This document shows, piece by piece, positions 24,617-33,292 of a stretch of DNA of 48,212 nt (its first letter is position 1; every line of letters begins with the position of its first letter). The notes beneath the pieces were generated by a model. The model had not been told where the DNA came from. It did not search any database and saw nothing but the letters and a program-made list of their open reading frames with translations. A program made the position numbers and the translations under genes. Origin of the DNA: an uncultured Clostridia bacterium (GTDB taxonomy: Bacteria; Bacillota; Clostridia; UBA1381); NCBI GenBank assembly GCA_934487205.1, contig CAKSRS010000011.1:1-48212 (forward strand), written 5' to 3'.

Positions 24617-25618
24617 ATGAGCGAATTTTCAGACAAAATCAAAGAACGTGCAAAAGCCGACAAAAAGACGATAGTTCTTCCCGAGTCAATGGACAGAAGA
24701 ACGTTTGAGGCGGCGGAAAAAATTCTTAAAGAGGGAATTGCAAACCTTATAATTATCGGAACACCGGAAGAAGTTGAGGCAAATTCAAAGGGACTCGACA
24801 TTTCGGGTGCGACAATAATCAATCCGTTCACATACGAAAAGACGGAAGAATACATAAATCTTTTTGTAGAACTGAGAAAAGCAAAGGGACTTACATATGA
24901 GGACGCGAAAAAACAGGCTCTTGGCGACTACATGTACTATGCCTGCCTTATGGTTAAAGCGGGCGACGCGGACGGCGTTGTATCGGGCGCATGCCATTCC
25001 ACGGCAAATACTTTGAGACCGAGCCTTCAGATTATAAAAACAAAACCGGGCGTTGCGCTTGTATCGGCATTCTTCCTTATGGTGGTTCCCGATTGCGAGT
25101 ACGGCGCGAACGGAACATTTATATTTGCGGACAGCGGACTTGAGCAGAATCCTACACCGGAAAAGCTTGCGGCAATAGCTGCATGCTCGGCAGAATCATT
25201 CGAACTTTTGACGCAGAAGGAAGCATATGTCGCAATGCTGTCACACTCAACCAAAGGCAGTGCAAAGCATGCCGATGTTGATAAGGTAGTTGAGGCGACA
25301 AAGCTTGCAAAGGAACAGTATCCCGATATTAAGCTTGACGGTGAACTGCAGCTTGACGCGGCAATTGTGCCGAGCGTTGCTGCATCAAAAGCGCCCGGCT
25401 CGGAAGTTGCGGGTAAGGCGAATGTTCTTGTATTCCCGGATTTGGACGCGGGAAATATCGGATATAAATTGGTTCAGCGTCTGGCGAAAGCCGAGGCGTA
25501 CGGCCCTGTAACACAGGGTATCGCAAAACCGATTAACGATTTGTCGCGCGGCTGTTCGGCAGACGATATCGTCGGCGTTGTTGCAATTACATGCGTACAG
25601 GCTCAGGCTAATAAATAA
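24617..25618 (+). CDS. pta: Phosphate acetyltransferase
   Basis: A 333-residue Pta of the short form, lacking the N-terminal DRTGG extension. Seen: KTIVLPESMDRRTFEAAEKIL; GDADGVVSGACHSTANTLRPSLQIIKT, which is the catalytic and CoA region; VFPDLDAGNIGYKLVQRLA; and QGIAKPINDLSRGCSADDIVGVVAIT. It converts acetyl-CoA and phosphate to acetyl phosphate. AAAGGAG precedes ATG 24617; upstream codons lie in the promoter. ackA follows 17 bp later, so the pair makes ATP and acetate during fermentation. Confidence 0.96.
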   Translation: MSEFSDKIKERAKADKKTIVLPESMDRRTFEAAEKILKEGIANLIIIGTPEEVEANSKGLDISGATIINPFTYEKTEEYINLFVELRKAKGLTYEDAKKQALGDYMYYACLMVKAGDADGVVSGACHSTANTLRPSLQIIKTKPGVALVSAFFLMVVPDCEYGANGTFIFADSGLEQNPTPEKLAAIAACSAESFELLTQKEAYVAMLSHSTKGSAKHADVDKVVEATKLAKEQYPDIKLDGELQLDAAIVPSVAASKAPGSEVAGKANVLVFPDLDAGNIGYKLVQRLAKAEAYGPVTQGIAKPINDLSRGCSADDIVGVVAITCVQAQANK

Positions 25619-25635
25619 GAAGGGGATTTGAAAAA

Positions 25636-26832
25636 ATGAAAATTTTGGTTATTAATGCAGGAAGTTCATCACTTAAATATCAGCTTATCGATATGGACAC
25701 AAAAGAGGCTATCGCGAAGGGATTGTGTGAGAGAATAGGCATCGACGGATCACTATTGACTCACAAAAACCGCATTGCGAATACCGAAACAGTTTTTGAA
25801 AAGCCGATGAAAGACCATTCCGACGCTATTGCGATGGTAATTGATGCGCTTGTAAGCCCCGAATGCGGAGTTATTTCGTCGATGGACGAAATCGGCGCGG
25901 TCGGACACAGAGTTGTACATGGCGGTGAAACTTTTGCCGATTCATGTGTGATTGATGAAAAGGTTATGGACGCGATCCGCGAGTGTATTCCTCTTGCGCC
26001 GCTGCATAATCCGGCAAACATCGTGGGCATTGAAGCTTGCGCAAAACTGATGCCGAATGTTAAACAGGTTGCTGTATTCGATACAGCATTCCATCAGACA
26101 ATGCCAAAGCATGCATATATGTATGCTCTGCCGTATGAACTTTACGAAAAGGAAAAAATAAGAAAATACGGTTTCCACGGAACGAGCCATAAATTTGTGT
26201 CGGCAGAGGCGGCAAAGCTGCTGGGTAAGCCGATTGAGGAATTAAAAATCATCACATGCCATCTCGGAAACGGTTCGTCCGTTTCTGCGGTTAAGAACGG
26301 TAAGTGCGTGGACACATCTATGGGATTTACACCGCTTGACGGCGTTGTTATGGGTACGCGCTGCGGTTCGATTGACCCCGCTGTTGTTACTTATCTTATA
26401 AATAATTGCGGCATGTCGGCTAAAGAAGTGGACGCTATGATGAATAAAAAATCGGGTGTTCTCGGTGTTTCGGGAATTTCGAGCGATTTCAGAGATTTGT
26501 CAAAAGCTGCCGCGGAAGGAAACGAAAGAGCACAGCTTGCCGTACATATGTTCTATTACAGCGTTAAAAAGCTGATTGCGGCATACGCGGCTGCAATGGG
26601 CGGCGTTGATGCCGTTGTATTCACAGGCGGAATCGGCGAAAATGATGCGAAATACAGACTCGCCATTACCGAGGGTCTTGAATTTATGGGCATCAAAATT
26701 GATGCCGAAAAGAATAATGTACGCGGCGTAACAAAGGATATTTCGGCAGATGACGCAAGCGTTAAGGCACTTGTTATTCCGACAAATGAGGAGTTAATGA
26801 TTGCGATTGACACGGAAAGACTTTGCAAATAA
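25636..26832 (+). CDS. ackA: Acetate kinase
   Basis: A 398-residue ASKHA-family kinase, full length. Seen: MKILVINAGSSSLKYQLI (phosphate-binding start), GHRVVHGGE, FHQTMP, KYGFHGTSHKFV, HLGNGSSVSAVKNGK, TRCGSIDPAV and FTGGIGEND. It transfers phosphate from acetyl phosphate to ADP, completing the Pta-AckA route. It has a good site (AAGGGG) and a strong terminator just after the stop. Confidence 0.97.
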   Translation: MKILVINAGSSSLKYQLIDMDTKEAIAKGLCERIGIDGSLLTHKNRIANTETVFEKPMKDHSDAIAMVIDALVSPECGVISSMDEIGAVGHRVVHGGETFADSCVIDEKVMDAIRECIPLAPLHNPANIVGIEACAKLMPNVKQVAVFDTAFHQTMPKHAYMYALPYELYEKEKIRKYGFHGTSHKFVSAEAAKLLGKPIEELKIITCHLGNGSSVSAVKNGKCVDTSMGFTPLDGVVMGTRCGSIDPAVVTYLINNCGMSAKEVDAMMNKKSGVLGVSGISSDFRDLSKAAAEGNERAQLAVHMFYYSVKKLIAAYAAAMGGVDAVVFTGGIGENDAKYRLAITEGLEFMGIKIDAEKNNVRGVTKDISADDASVKALVIPTNEELMIAIDTERLCK

Positions 26833-26846
26833 AATAATACACAAAA

Positions 26847-26886
26847 ACAGCATGGTAAGTTTGGTTAACTTGCCGTGCTGTTTTTT
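26847..26886 (+). terminator. Rho-independent terminator after ackA
   Basis: ACAGCATGGTAAGTT pairs with AACTTGCCGTGCTGT (two G-U pairs) and is followed by TTTTTT. Confidence 0.93.
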
Positions 26887-26947
26887 GTTTATACAATATG
26901 TAAAAAGGGTATATACTACTTAGAACAAAATTTGGGAGGAATGCACA

Positions 26948-29023
26948 ATGAATACATATCAAATGGAAAACATACGGAACATTGCCGTTGTAGGTCACGG
27001 CAAAAGCGGGAAAAGCTCCATAATAGAGGCAATGCTTTTTAACAGCGGCGCAATTAACAGAATGGGTAAAAATCTGGACGGTACACTAACCTCCGATTAT
27101 GATATAGAAGAAACCAAAAGACAGATGTCAATTTCGACCTCGGTTGCTCCGATTGAATGGAAGGACATGAAACTTAATATTCTTGACACACCGGGATATT
27201 TTGATTTTGTGGGAGAAGTGAAGGAGGGAATACGCGCGGCGGATTCGGTACTTGTGGTTTTGAGCGGACGGAGCGGTGTTTCGGTCGGAACGGAGCAGAC
27301 CTTTAAATTTGCAAAGCAAAAGGGCGTTCCGATTATGTTTTTCGTGAACAAAATTGATGACGGCAGGGCGAATTATCAAAAAACGCTTGAAGAAATGAAA
27401 GAAAAATTCGGTAAAGCGATTACGCCGTTTGTTTATCCGATTAAGGAAGGAGAAGAATTTAAAGGATTTGTCGATATTGTCGATATGACGGCGCGCCGCT
27501 ATGAAGGCAGCGAAAGAGTGGATATCCCCGTGCCGGACGGCATGGCGGAAACGATTGCACCGCTGCGCGACATGATAATGGAGGCTATCGCCGAAACTGA
27601 TGACGCACTCATGAACAAATACTTTAACGGCGAGGATTTTACGTTTGATGAAATCAAAAAAGCAATCAGAGGGGGCGTAAAGGACGGCAGTATTTACCCG
27701 GTTTACTGCGGTTCGGGCATGAATAATATCGGCGTGCGCAGTTTGATGGACGGCATTGGGAAATATCTTCCCGCACCAAACGAAATTACCGAGATTGCGC
27801 ATGATGCAAAAACGGGTGAGCCTGTCGAGGTGGTACAGGATATTTCCGATACAACTTCGGCAATAGTTTTCAAAACGGTTGCAGATCCGTATGTAGGAAA
27901 AATGTCATATTTCCGCGTATATTCGGGCAGCGTCAAGGCGGACAGCGTGCTGTATAATGCCAACAAGGCGTTGCGTGAGCGTATAGGGAAGCTGTACTAT
28001 CTGTGCGGAAAAAAACAAATCGAAACAAAGGAAGTTCCGGCGGGCGATATTGGTGTTGTTACCAAGCTTGAAAACACAAGCACCGGCGATACACTGTGCG
28101 ATGAAAATAAGAACATAATCCTGACGGGAATTGAGTTCCCGGCACCGACGCTGTCGATGGCTGTCAGCGCTGTCAAGAAGGGCGAGGAAGAAAAGATTGT
28201 TTCGGGATTTAACAAGCTTATGGAAGAAGACCCGACCTTCAGCATGGGCAGCAACAGCGAAACCAAGGAAACTTTAATAAACGGTCAGGGCGAACAGCAC
28301 ATTGACGTACTTGTTAATAAACTGAAAGGGAAGTACGGCGTAGACGTAAAACTGAGCGCGCCAACCGTTCCGTACAGAGAAACAATCCGTTCAAAGGTAA
28401 AAGTTGAAGGTAAGCATAAAAAGCAGTCGGGCGGACACGGTCAGTACGGTCATGTATGGATTGAATTTGAGCCGGGCGCTGCCGAGGATATGACGTTTGA
28501 AGAAAAAGTATTCGGCGGAAGTGTGCCGAAAAATTACTTCCCGGCGGTTGAAAAGGGCTTGCGTGACGCATGCCTGCACGGCGTACTTGCCGGATACCCG
28601 GTGGTTAATCTGAAGGCAACCTTGCTTGACGGCTCGTATCACCCGGTAGACTCGTCCGAAATGGCGTTCAAAACGGCGGCGCAGATTGCATACAAAGAAG
28701 GTCTGAAGCAGGCAAATCCGGTTATTCTTGAACCGATAGGATATCTTAAAGCGTATGTGCCGGAGGAAATCATGGGCGACGTAATCGGCGATATAAATAA
28801 GCGCCGCGGTCATATCATGGGAATGGGCGAAAGCGAAAAAGAAGGTTTGAACCTTGTTGAGGCAGAGGTGCCTATGTCGGAGATGTTCAAATATTCAACG
28901 GATTTGCGTTCGATGAGCCAGGGCAGAGGTAATTTTGAACTGGAGTTTGTGCGCTATGATGCGGCACCGCAGAATGTCGCGGATAAGGTTATTGCCGCCG
29001 CACAAAACCGTCAGAACACATAA
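26948..29023 (+). CDS. Elongation factor G-like translational GTPase (EF-G paralogue)
   Basis: A 691-residue protein with all five EF-G domains. It differs from canonical FusA: the P-loop is GHGKSGKSS rather than the AHIDAGKTT type, and switch II is DTPGYFDF, with Tyr where canonical EF-G, and LepA in this window, has the catalytic His (DTPGHVDF). G4 is NKIDD. Domain IV with SGGHGQYGHVWIEFEP and domain V with MGEAEKEGLNLVEA-type sequence (here MGESEKEGLNLVEAEVP) are intact. This fits the EF-G-2/FusA2-like paralogues, whose role (recycling, or a specialised or slow GTPase) is not settled. The gene is monocistronic. Confidence 0.88.
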   Translation: MNTYQMENIRNIAVVGHGKSGKSSIIEAMLFNSGAINRMGKNLDGTLTSDYDIEETKRQMSISTSVAPIEWKDMKLNILDTPGYFDFVGEVKEGIRAADSVLVVLSGRSGVSVGTEQTFKFAKQKGVPIMFFVNKIDDGRANYQKTLEEMKEKFGKAITPFVYPIKEGEEFKGFVDIVDMTARRYEGSERVDIPVPDGMAETIAPLRDMIMEAIAETDDALMNKYFNGEDFTFDEIKKAIRGGVKDGSIYPVYCGSGMNNIGVRSLMDGIGKYLPAPNEITEIAHDAKTGEPVEVVQDISDTTSAIVFKTVADPYVGKMSYFRVYSGSVKADSVLYNANKALRERIGKLYYLCGKKQIETKEVPAGDIGVVTKLENTSTGDTLCDENKNIILTGIEFPAPTLSMAVSAVKKGEEEKIVSGFNKLMEEDPTFSMGSNSETKETLINGQGEQHIDVLVNKLKGKYGVDVKLSAPTVPYRETIRSKVKVEGKHKKQSGGHGQYGHVWIEFEPGAAEDMTFEEKVFGGSVPKNYFPAVEKGLRDACLHGVLAGYPVVNLKATLLDGSYHPVDSSEMAFKTAAQIAYKEGLKQANPVILEPIGYLKAYVPEEIMGDVIGDINKRRGHIMGMGESEKEGLNLVEAEVPMSEMFKYSTDLRSMSQGRGNFELEFVRYDAAPQNVADKVIAAAQNRQNT

Positions 29024-29036
29024 TATTCGGTTTTTT
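29004..29036 (+). terminator. Probable terminator overlapping the end of the EF-G paralogue gene
   Basis: AAAACCG (29004-29010) pairs with CGGTTTT (29028-29034), followed by further T residues. The left arm lies within the last codons of the gene. Confidence 0.55.
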
Positions 29037-29089
29037 GTGTATGGTGACTAAAATATTTTTTAAAATTTGTTGATTATAAGACTATCATT

Positions 29090-29118
29090 TTGCTGTCATA
29101 TTGTGTTAAAATTATATT
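29090..29118 (+). promoter_or_regulatory. Sigma-A promoter of the ABC ATPase gene
   Basis: TTGCTG (29090-29095), 17-bp spacer, TATATT (29113-29118), about 38 bp before the start codon. Confidence 0.75.
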
Positions 29119-29155
29119 ATAAAAAATAAGACTTTGGAAGAGAGGATTTTAAAAA

Positions 29156-30268
29156 ATGGCAGATTTGCAATTGAAACATGTTTATAAGAAATACTCAGGC
29201 GGAGTAACCGCAGTTAGTGATTTCTGCCTTGATATTGAAGATAAGGAGTTTATCGTGCTTGTTGGTCCGTCAGGTTGCGGTAAATCAACAACCCTGAGAA
29301 TGATCGCAGGTCTTGAGGAAATCAGCGAGGGTGAACTGTACATAGGCGGAAAGCTCGTTAATGACGTTGCGCCGAAGGACAGAGATATCGCGATGGTTTT
29401 CCAGAACTATGCTCTTTATCCTCACATGACAGTATTTGATAACATGGCGTTTGGTCTTAAACTGAGAAAAACACCGAAAGATGAAATCAACAAGAGAGTA
29501 CATGAAGCTGCAAAGATTTTGGATATTGAGCATCTTCTTGACAGAAAGCCGAAGGCTTTGTCGGGTGGTCAGAGACAGCGTGTTGCACTTGGTCGTGCAA
29601 TTGTTCGTGATCCTAAAGTATTCCTGATGGACGAACCGCTCTCAAACCTTGACGCTAAGCTGAGAGTTGCCATGAGAACAGAGATTAACAAGCTGCATAA
29701 GCGTCTTGAAACTACATTTATCTACGTTACTCATGACCAGACAGAAGCTATGACAATGGGTACAAGAATTATTGTTATGAAGGACGGCGTTATCCAACAG
29801 GTTGATACACCGGCTAACCTTTATAATAAGCCTTGCAATATGTTTACTGCAGGATTTATCGGCAGCCCACAAATGAACTTTATTGACGCTGTTCTGTCAA
29901 AGAACAATGACGGTGTATTCCTTGAATTCGGCGGCGAGACAATTAAGCTGCCCGAAGGTAAGGTTGCTAACCATGTAATTGATGAGTACATCGGCAAGAC
30001 TGTAGTTATGGGTATCAGACCGGAAGATATGCATGATGAAGAAGGCTTTATCGCATCGAAACCGGAAGCTACTGTATCCGCATATGTAGATGTTACCGAA
30101 ATGATGGGTGCTGAATATTATCTGTATCTGACAGTTGCAGGTAAACCGTTTACTGCAAGAGTTAATCCGAGAACATCAGCTCAAATGGGTGAAACAATTA
30201 AGATTGCTCTTGATACAAATAAGATTCATTTGTTCGATAAGGATACAGAAATGACAATCATCAACTGA
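29156..30268 (+). CDS. Sugar ABC transporter ATP-binding protein, MsmX/UgpC type
   Basis: A 370-residue CUT1-family ATPase. Walker A is GPSGCGKST, Q-loop FQNYALYPHMTV, signature LSGGQRQRVALGRA, Walker B VFLMDEPLSNLD and H-loop THDQ. The C-terminal OB-fold regulatory domain (residues ~240-370) contains GIRPEDM. No permease or binding-protein gene is nearby, and the gene has its own promoter and terminator. This is the arrangement of MsmX of Bacillus, one ATPase shared by several sugar importers, so that role is inferred here. Confidence 0.9.
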   Translation: MADLQLKHVYKKYSGGVTAVSDFCLDIEDKEFIVLVGPSGCGKSTTLRMIAGLEEISEGELYIGGKLVNDVAPKDRDIAMVFQNYALYPHMTVFDNMAFGLKLRKTPKDEINKRVHEAAKILDIEHLLDRKPKALSGGQRQRVALGRAIVRDPKVFLMDEPLSNLDAKLRVAMRTEINKLHKRLETTFIYVTHDQTEAMTMGTRIIVMKDGVIQQVDTPANLYNKPCNMFTAGFIGSPQMNFIDAVLSKNNDGVFLEFGGETIKLPEGKVANHVIDEYIGKTVVMGIRPEDMHDEEGFIASKPEATVSAYVDVTEMMGAEYYLYLTVAGKPFTARVNPRTSAQMGETIKIALDTNKIHLFDKDTEMTIIN

Positions 30269-30293
30269 TGAAACTTTGTGATTGAGTTAAGTT

Positions 30294-30329
30294 ATATTCC
30301 CGAATGTACTTACATTCGGGAATATTTTT
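30294..30329 (+). terminator. Rho-independent terminator after the ABC ATPase
   Basis: A perfect 15-bp stem ATATTCCCGAATGTA / TACATTCGGGAATAT with a 2-nt turn, then TTTT. Confidence 0.93.
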
Positions 30330-30339
30330 ATTTATGCTA

Positions 30340-30368
30340 TTTACAATAAAATGGAAAAGTGGTATAAT
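30340..30368 (+). promoter_or_regulatory. Sigma-A promoter of radC
   Basis: TTTACA (30340-30345), 17-bp spacer, TATAAT (30363-30368). This rules out the longer radC frame starting at 30351. Confidence 0.88.
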
Positions 30369-30425
30369 ATAGAAAATAATATACAAGTGCTGAGTACGAT
30401 AGATTTCCGGAGGGTTGAATTACAA

Positions 30426-31148
30426 ATGACGGAAGAAAGTAAAGAAAAGAAAAAGAAGAAAGAAAACCCGCACGAGGCTCACAGGCAGCGGTTAAGAGAC
30501 AAATTTATAAAATTCGGATTAGATGCGCTTGAAGATCATGAATTTTTAGAATTAATTCTGTTTTATGCTGTTCCGCGGAAAAATACCAATCTGATAGCTC
30601 ATGATTTGATAAGTGAATACGGGTCATTTAAAGACATTTTGGAGGCGGACCTCGATAATATCACCCGAATAAAGGGTTTAGGTGAAAATTCCGCATTGAT
30701 TTTTAAAATTATCATGGCGTCGATACGTAAGTACATAACGTGCGTAAACGATATATCGGAGGCAAGACTGACGCCGCATAATATATGCATATATGTAAAA
30801 GACTTGTTCTACGGGCAAACGAATGAAACGGCATATGTGCTGCTGTTGGATAAAGATTGCATAGTTAGAAAAATGAGGAAGTTGTCGGAGGGCACATTTA
30901 ATAAAACACCGCTCTATCCGCGTGATATCGTAAAAATTGCGGTAAATGAGCGGTATCCATATTTGATAGTGGCGCATAATCACCCGGGCGGAAGTCCGAT
31001 GCCGTCAAAGTCGGATATATACGTGACCAAAGCGATAGAAATGGCGCTGAGTTTTATTGATGTGCGCCTTGTAGACCACATTATCGTAGCGGGTGAGCAT
31101 GTTGTGAGTCTTTCAAAACATTTTAATCTTATTGATACAAGTGAGTAA
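30426..31148 (+). CDS. radC: RadC family protein (JAB1/MPN domain)
   Basis: A 240-residue protein. The N-terminal part contains a helix-hairpin-helix region (ITRIKGLGENSALIF). The C-terminal MPN domain carries the JAMM metal site: Glu in KLSEGTF-type context and AHNHPGGSPMPSKSD (HxH...S..D). The family was named for DNA repair, but the biochemical role is unproven; a metallo-hydrolase or nuclease is inferred. ATG 30426 lies downstream of a perfect promoter, with GGAGGG 11 bp before it. Residues 1-20 are lysine/glutamate-rich. The gene is convergent with noc. Confidence 0.9.
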   Translation: MTEESKEKKKKKENPHEAHRQRLRDKFIKFGLDALEDHEFLELILFYAVPRKNTNLIAHDLISEYGSFKDILEADLDNITRIKGLGENSALIFKIIMASIRKYITCVNDISEARLTPHNICIYVKDLFYGQTNETAYVLLLDKDCIVRKMRKLSEGTFNKTPLYPRDIVKIAVNERYPYLIVAHNHPGGSPMPSKSDIYVTKAIEMALSFIDVRLVDHIIVAGEHVVSLSKHFNLIDTSE

Positions 31149-31151
31149 ATA

Positions 31152-31204
31152 GGCTGTATAAAATCATACAGCCTCAGCGTGTCGATAAAACTATTGACAC
31201 GCTG
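31152..31204. terminator. Two hairpins between convergent radC and noc
   Basis: GGCTGTAT / ATACAGCC (31152-31173), then CAGCGTGTC / GACACGCTG (31175-31204). Neither has a good T tract on either strand, but their place right after radC and before the end of noc suits transcription termination from both sides. Confidence 0.55.
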
Positions 31205-31297
31205 ACAGACTTTGTTTTTATGTGATAGAATAAAGCTTTGGAAAAAATCAACTGTGGAATACATGAAAAAAGGTTTCACAAATTCAAAGTTTTTCTC

Positions 31298-32098
31298 CTA
31301 TTCATTTTTTACCTTGATAACGTATTCAATGCCCCAATCAAAAGAATTTGTTTCCATATCGGCGTCGACGCCGCCGTCACGCATTATATCAAGTGCACGC
31401 TTGATGGTGTTGGTGAAAACGCGAATATCCTGAAAACTTTTTAATTTAAATTTTTGCGATGAGACAGAACTTGATTTAAGCATTTTTTTTATCAGTTCCT
31501 CTGTTTGAGAGACATTTAATTTTTTATCGTTAATAGTGCGAACGGCAAGCAGCTGGGATTCTTCATCGGTCAGGTGCAGAAGTGCGCGCGCGTGGCGCTC
31601 CGATAATGCATAGTCCTGAATAAGCCGCTTGGTGCGCGGATAAAGGCGCAAAAGCCGCAGTTTGTTCGCAATTGTGGACTGCGACTTACCCAATTTTTTT
31701 GCAATCTCCTCCTGTGTCAGACCTTGCGTTCTGATAAGGCTCTGATAGCTTTCCGCGATTTCAAAAAAAGATAAATCATCGCGTTGAAGATTTTCAAGCA
31801 GCGCCAAAAGCGCAGATTTTTTTTCGTCTATGTTAAGAATAATTGCCGGGATAGTGTCAAGACCAGCATTTTCCGCGGCACGGAATCGCCGTTCGCCGGC
31901 AACAATTTCGTAGCCCTTTCGGATTTTTCGTACCGTAATCGGTTGGAGCACGCCAAATTCTTCGATTGACGCGGTCAGTTCTTCAAGACTGATTGTGTCA
32001 AAATATTTTCGAGGCTGCGACGGATTGGGAAATATACTGTGCAGCGGAATACTGACAACTTTCATGTTTTCTTTTTCTTTTGGTCTGAATACTTGCAT
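31298..32098 (-). CDS. noc: ParB-family nucleoid occlusion protein (Noc-like)
   Basis: A 266-residue ParB/Spo0J-family CTP-dependent clamp. The N-terminal ParB domain has IFPNPSQPRKYFD, GVLQPITVRK and the nucleotide-binding GERRFRAAENAGL; the central helix-turn-helix is QEEIAKKLGKSQSTIANKLRLL. The gene lies immediately downstream of rsmG and there is no parA partner, the order of noc in Bacillus, so Noc rather than Spo0J is preferred. ATG 32098 has AAAGGAT 9 bp upstream. Its leader contains an unusual 12-bp inverted repeat pair. I saw no parS-type TGTTTCACGTGAAACA or Noc-type TATTTCCCGGGAAATA site in the window. Confidence 0.85.
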   Translation of the reverse strand: MQVFRPKEKENMKVVSIPLHSIFPNPSQPRKYFDTISLEELTASIEEFGVLQPITVRKIRKGYEIVAGERRFRAAENAGLDTIPAIILNIDEKKSALLALLENLQRDDLSFFEIAESYQSLIRTQGLTQEEIAKKLGKSQSTIANKLRLLRLYPRTKRLIQDYALSERHARALLHLTDEESQLLAVRTINDKKLNVSQTEELIKKMLKSSSVSSQKFKLKSFQDIRVFTNTIKRALDIMRDGGVDADMETNSFDWGIEYVIKVKNE

Positions 32099-32132
32099 GT
32101 TGATTATCCTTTCGTATATTATTTGGAAGGTG

Positions 32133-32235
32133 TAAGACGGTCTTGAAAAAATAATAGTCAAGGGGGTAAAAAAATGTACACATATTAAGGAGCTGATGCA
32201 CATATAAATATATTGTTTGGACAGACCGTCTTACT
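32133..32235 (-). promoter_or_regulatory. Paired 12-bp inverted repeat in the noc leader
   Basis: GTAAGACGGTCT (32133-32144) and AGACCGTCTTAC (32224-32235) are exact inverted copies 79 bp apart, and each core AGAC(G/C)GTCT is itself palindromic. On the minus strand a TATAAT (32243-32248) just upstream would start transcripts at about the distal copy, so both copies lie in the noc leader RNA, the proximal one about 35 bp before the start codon. They could be operators for a dimeric regulator (Noc itself is one candidate) or pair in RNA. Confidence 0.55.
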
Positions 32236-32284
32236 AATTGCATTATAACATAAATTCAGAAAAATGGAAGAAAAAACGTTCGTC

Positions 32285-32320
32285 AAAAAAGCCGACAAAA
32301 TTCACTTTGTCGGCTTTTTT
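32285..32320 (-). terminator. Rho-independent terminator of rsmG
   Basis: On minus AAAGCCGACAAA pairs with TTTGTCGGCTTT and is followed by TTTTTT; A residues precede it, so it may also work on plus. The rsmG stop codon lies in the loop. Confidence 0.88.
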
Positions 32321-33033
32321 TTCAGATTATAGCAATTTCCGATAGGGGATTTTGTCGCAATACCGGGTTTTCGAGGGTATTGCTGCGGAGTGTGTCGTAC
32401 TTTTTTTATAACAATAATCTTGTGATTTAAGTCGGTAAATGGGATTTTTACCGAAAAAATGTCGACAACTTCACCACCGAGAATATATATGGCGCGTTTG
32501 GCGGCGGACAACTCATCGTCGGCAAGCGGGCCTTTAAGTGCGAGAAAATATCCGCCGATTTTCAAAAACGGTATACACAGCTCGGATAAAACCGTCATGT
32601 TTGCAACGGCGCGCGACACGACGGTGTCGAATTGCGCACGGTACATTCTTCCGCCGTCCTCGGCACGGGCATGAATCATGCGGGCGTCGATGCCCAGCTC
32701 ATCTGCAACGGTTTTCAGAAAGTTCAGGCGCTTGTTGAGAGAGTCAAGCAGGGTCAAATCAATTTCGGGCTTGAGAATTTTAATGACAAGACCGGGAAAT
32801 CCCGCACCTGTTCCGACATCTATTACTTTCCCACGGACATACCCCGTTAAAAGCGCGGAGGCGCTGTCGAGAAAATGTTTTGTGGCGATGCCTTCGTCAT
32901 CGCAGATAGCTGTCAGATTTATTTTTTCGTTCCATTCCTTCAAAAGTTCGGCATATGCCGCAAGCTGCGAACGCTGCGTCCCGGAAACAGTAAGATTCAG
33001 CTGTTCAAATCCGTTTTTTAAAATATCATCCAT
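32302..33033 (-). CDS. rsmG: 16S rRNA m7G527 methyltransferase RsmG
   Basis: A 243-residue SAM-dependent methyltransferase (formerly GidB). The SAM motif is GKVIDVGTGAGFPGLVIKI, followed by LTLLDSLNKRLNFL and ARAEDGGR, then VVSRAVANMTVLSELCIPFLKIGGYFLALKG. It methylates G527 in the decoding region of 16S rRNA. ATG 33033 has GAAGGA 7 bp upstream; the longer frame to 33105 lies in the promoter. It precedes noc, the usual Firmicute neighbourhood. Its last codons fall in the terminator hairpin. Confidence 0.93.
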   Translation of the reverse strand: MDDILKNGFEQLNLTVSGTQRSQLAAYAELLKEWNEKINLTAICDDEGIATKHFLDSASALLTGYVRGKVIDVGTGAGFPGLVIKILKPEIDLTLLDSLNKRLNFLKTVADELGIDARMIHARAEDGGRMYRAQFDTVVSRAVANMTVLSELCIPFLKIGGYFLALKGPLADDELSAAKRAIYILGGEVVDIFSVKIPFTDLNHKIIVIKKVRHTPQQYPRKPGIATKSPIGNCYNLKKKPTK

Positions 33034-33064
33034 AATTTTTTCCTTCATATTTATTATTGATATT

Positions 33065-33093
33065 ATTATATTATAAATTACAAATAAAGTCAA
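33065..33093 (-). promoter_or_regulatory. Sigma-A promoter of rsmG
   Basis: On minus: TTGACT (33088-33093), 17-bp spacer, TATAAT (33065-33070). Confidence 0.87.
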
Positions 33094-33224
33094 TTTTTTT
33101 TGCATTGTTGTAAAAAAAGTTTTTTTATGCCGTAATTTTACTTGTTTTGACGTAAATTATTGTAGCAATTTCACAATTTTATGAAGAAATTGTAACTTTT
33201 TTTTAAAAAATAAGTAAAAAAAAC

Positions 33225-33253
33225 TATACATTTTGAAAAATGTATGATATAAT
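33225..33253 (+). promoter_or_regulatory. Promoter with operator-like palindrome, CdaR-like gene
   Basis: TATACA (33225-33230), 17-bp spacer, TATAAT (33248-33253). A 9-bp-arm inverted repeat ATACATTTT-GA-AAAATGTAT (33226-33245) fills the spacer and overlaps the -35, the usual place for a repressor site. Autoregulation is one possibility. Confidence 0.65.
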
Positions 33254-33292
33254 AGATAGGAATGTAGATGTATTTTATGGAGGAATAATATT

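Noticed and set aside
32174..32207. Two tiny plus-strand ORFs (MYTY, MHI) with ribosome-binding-like purines
   Set aside because: They lie antisense in the noc leader with no promoter on that strand; the AT-rich DNA makes such matches by chance.
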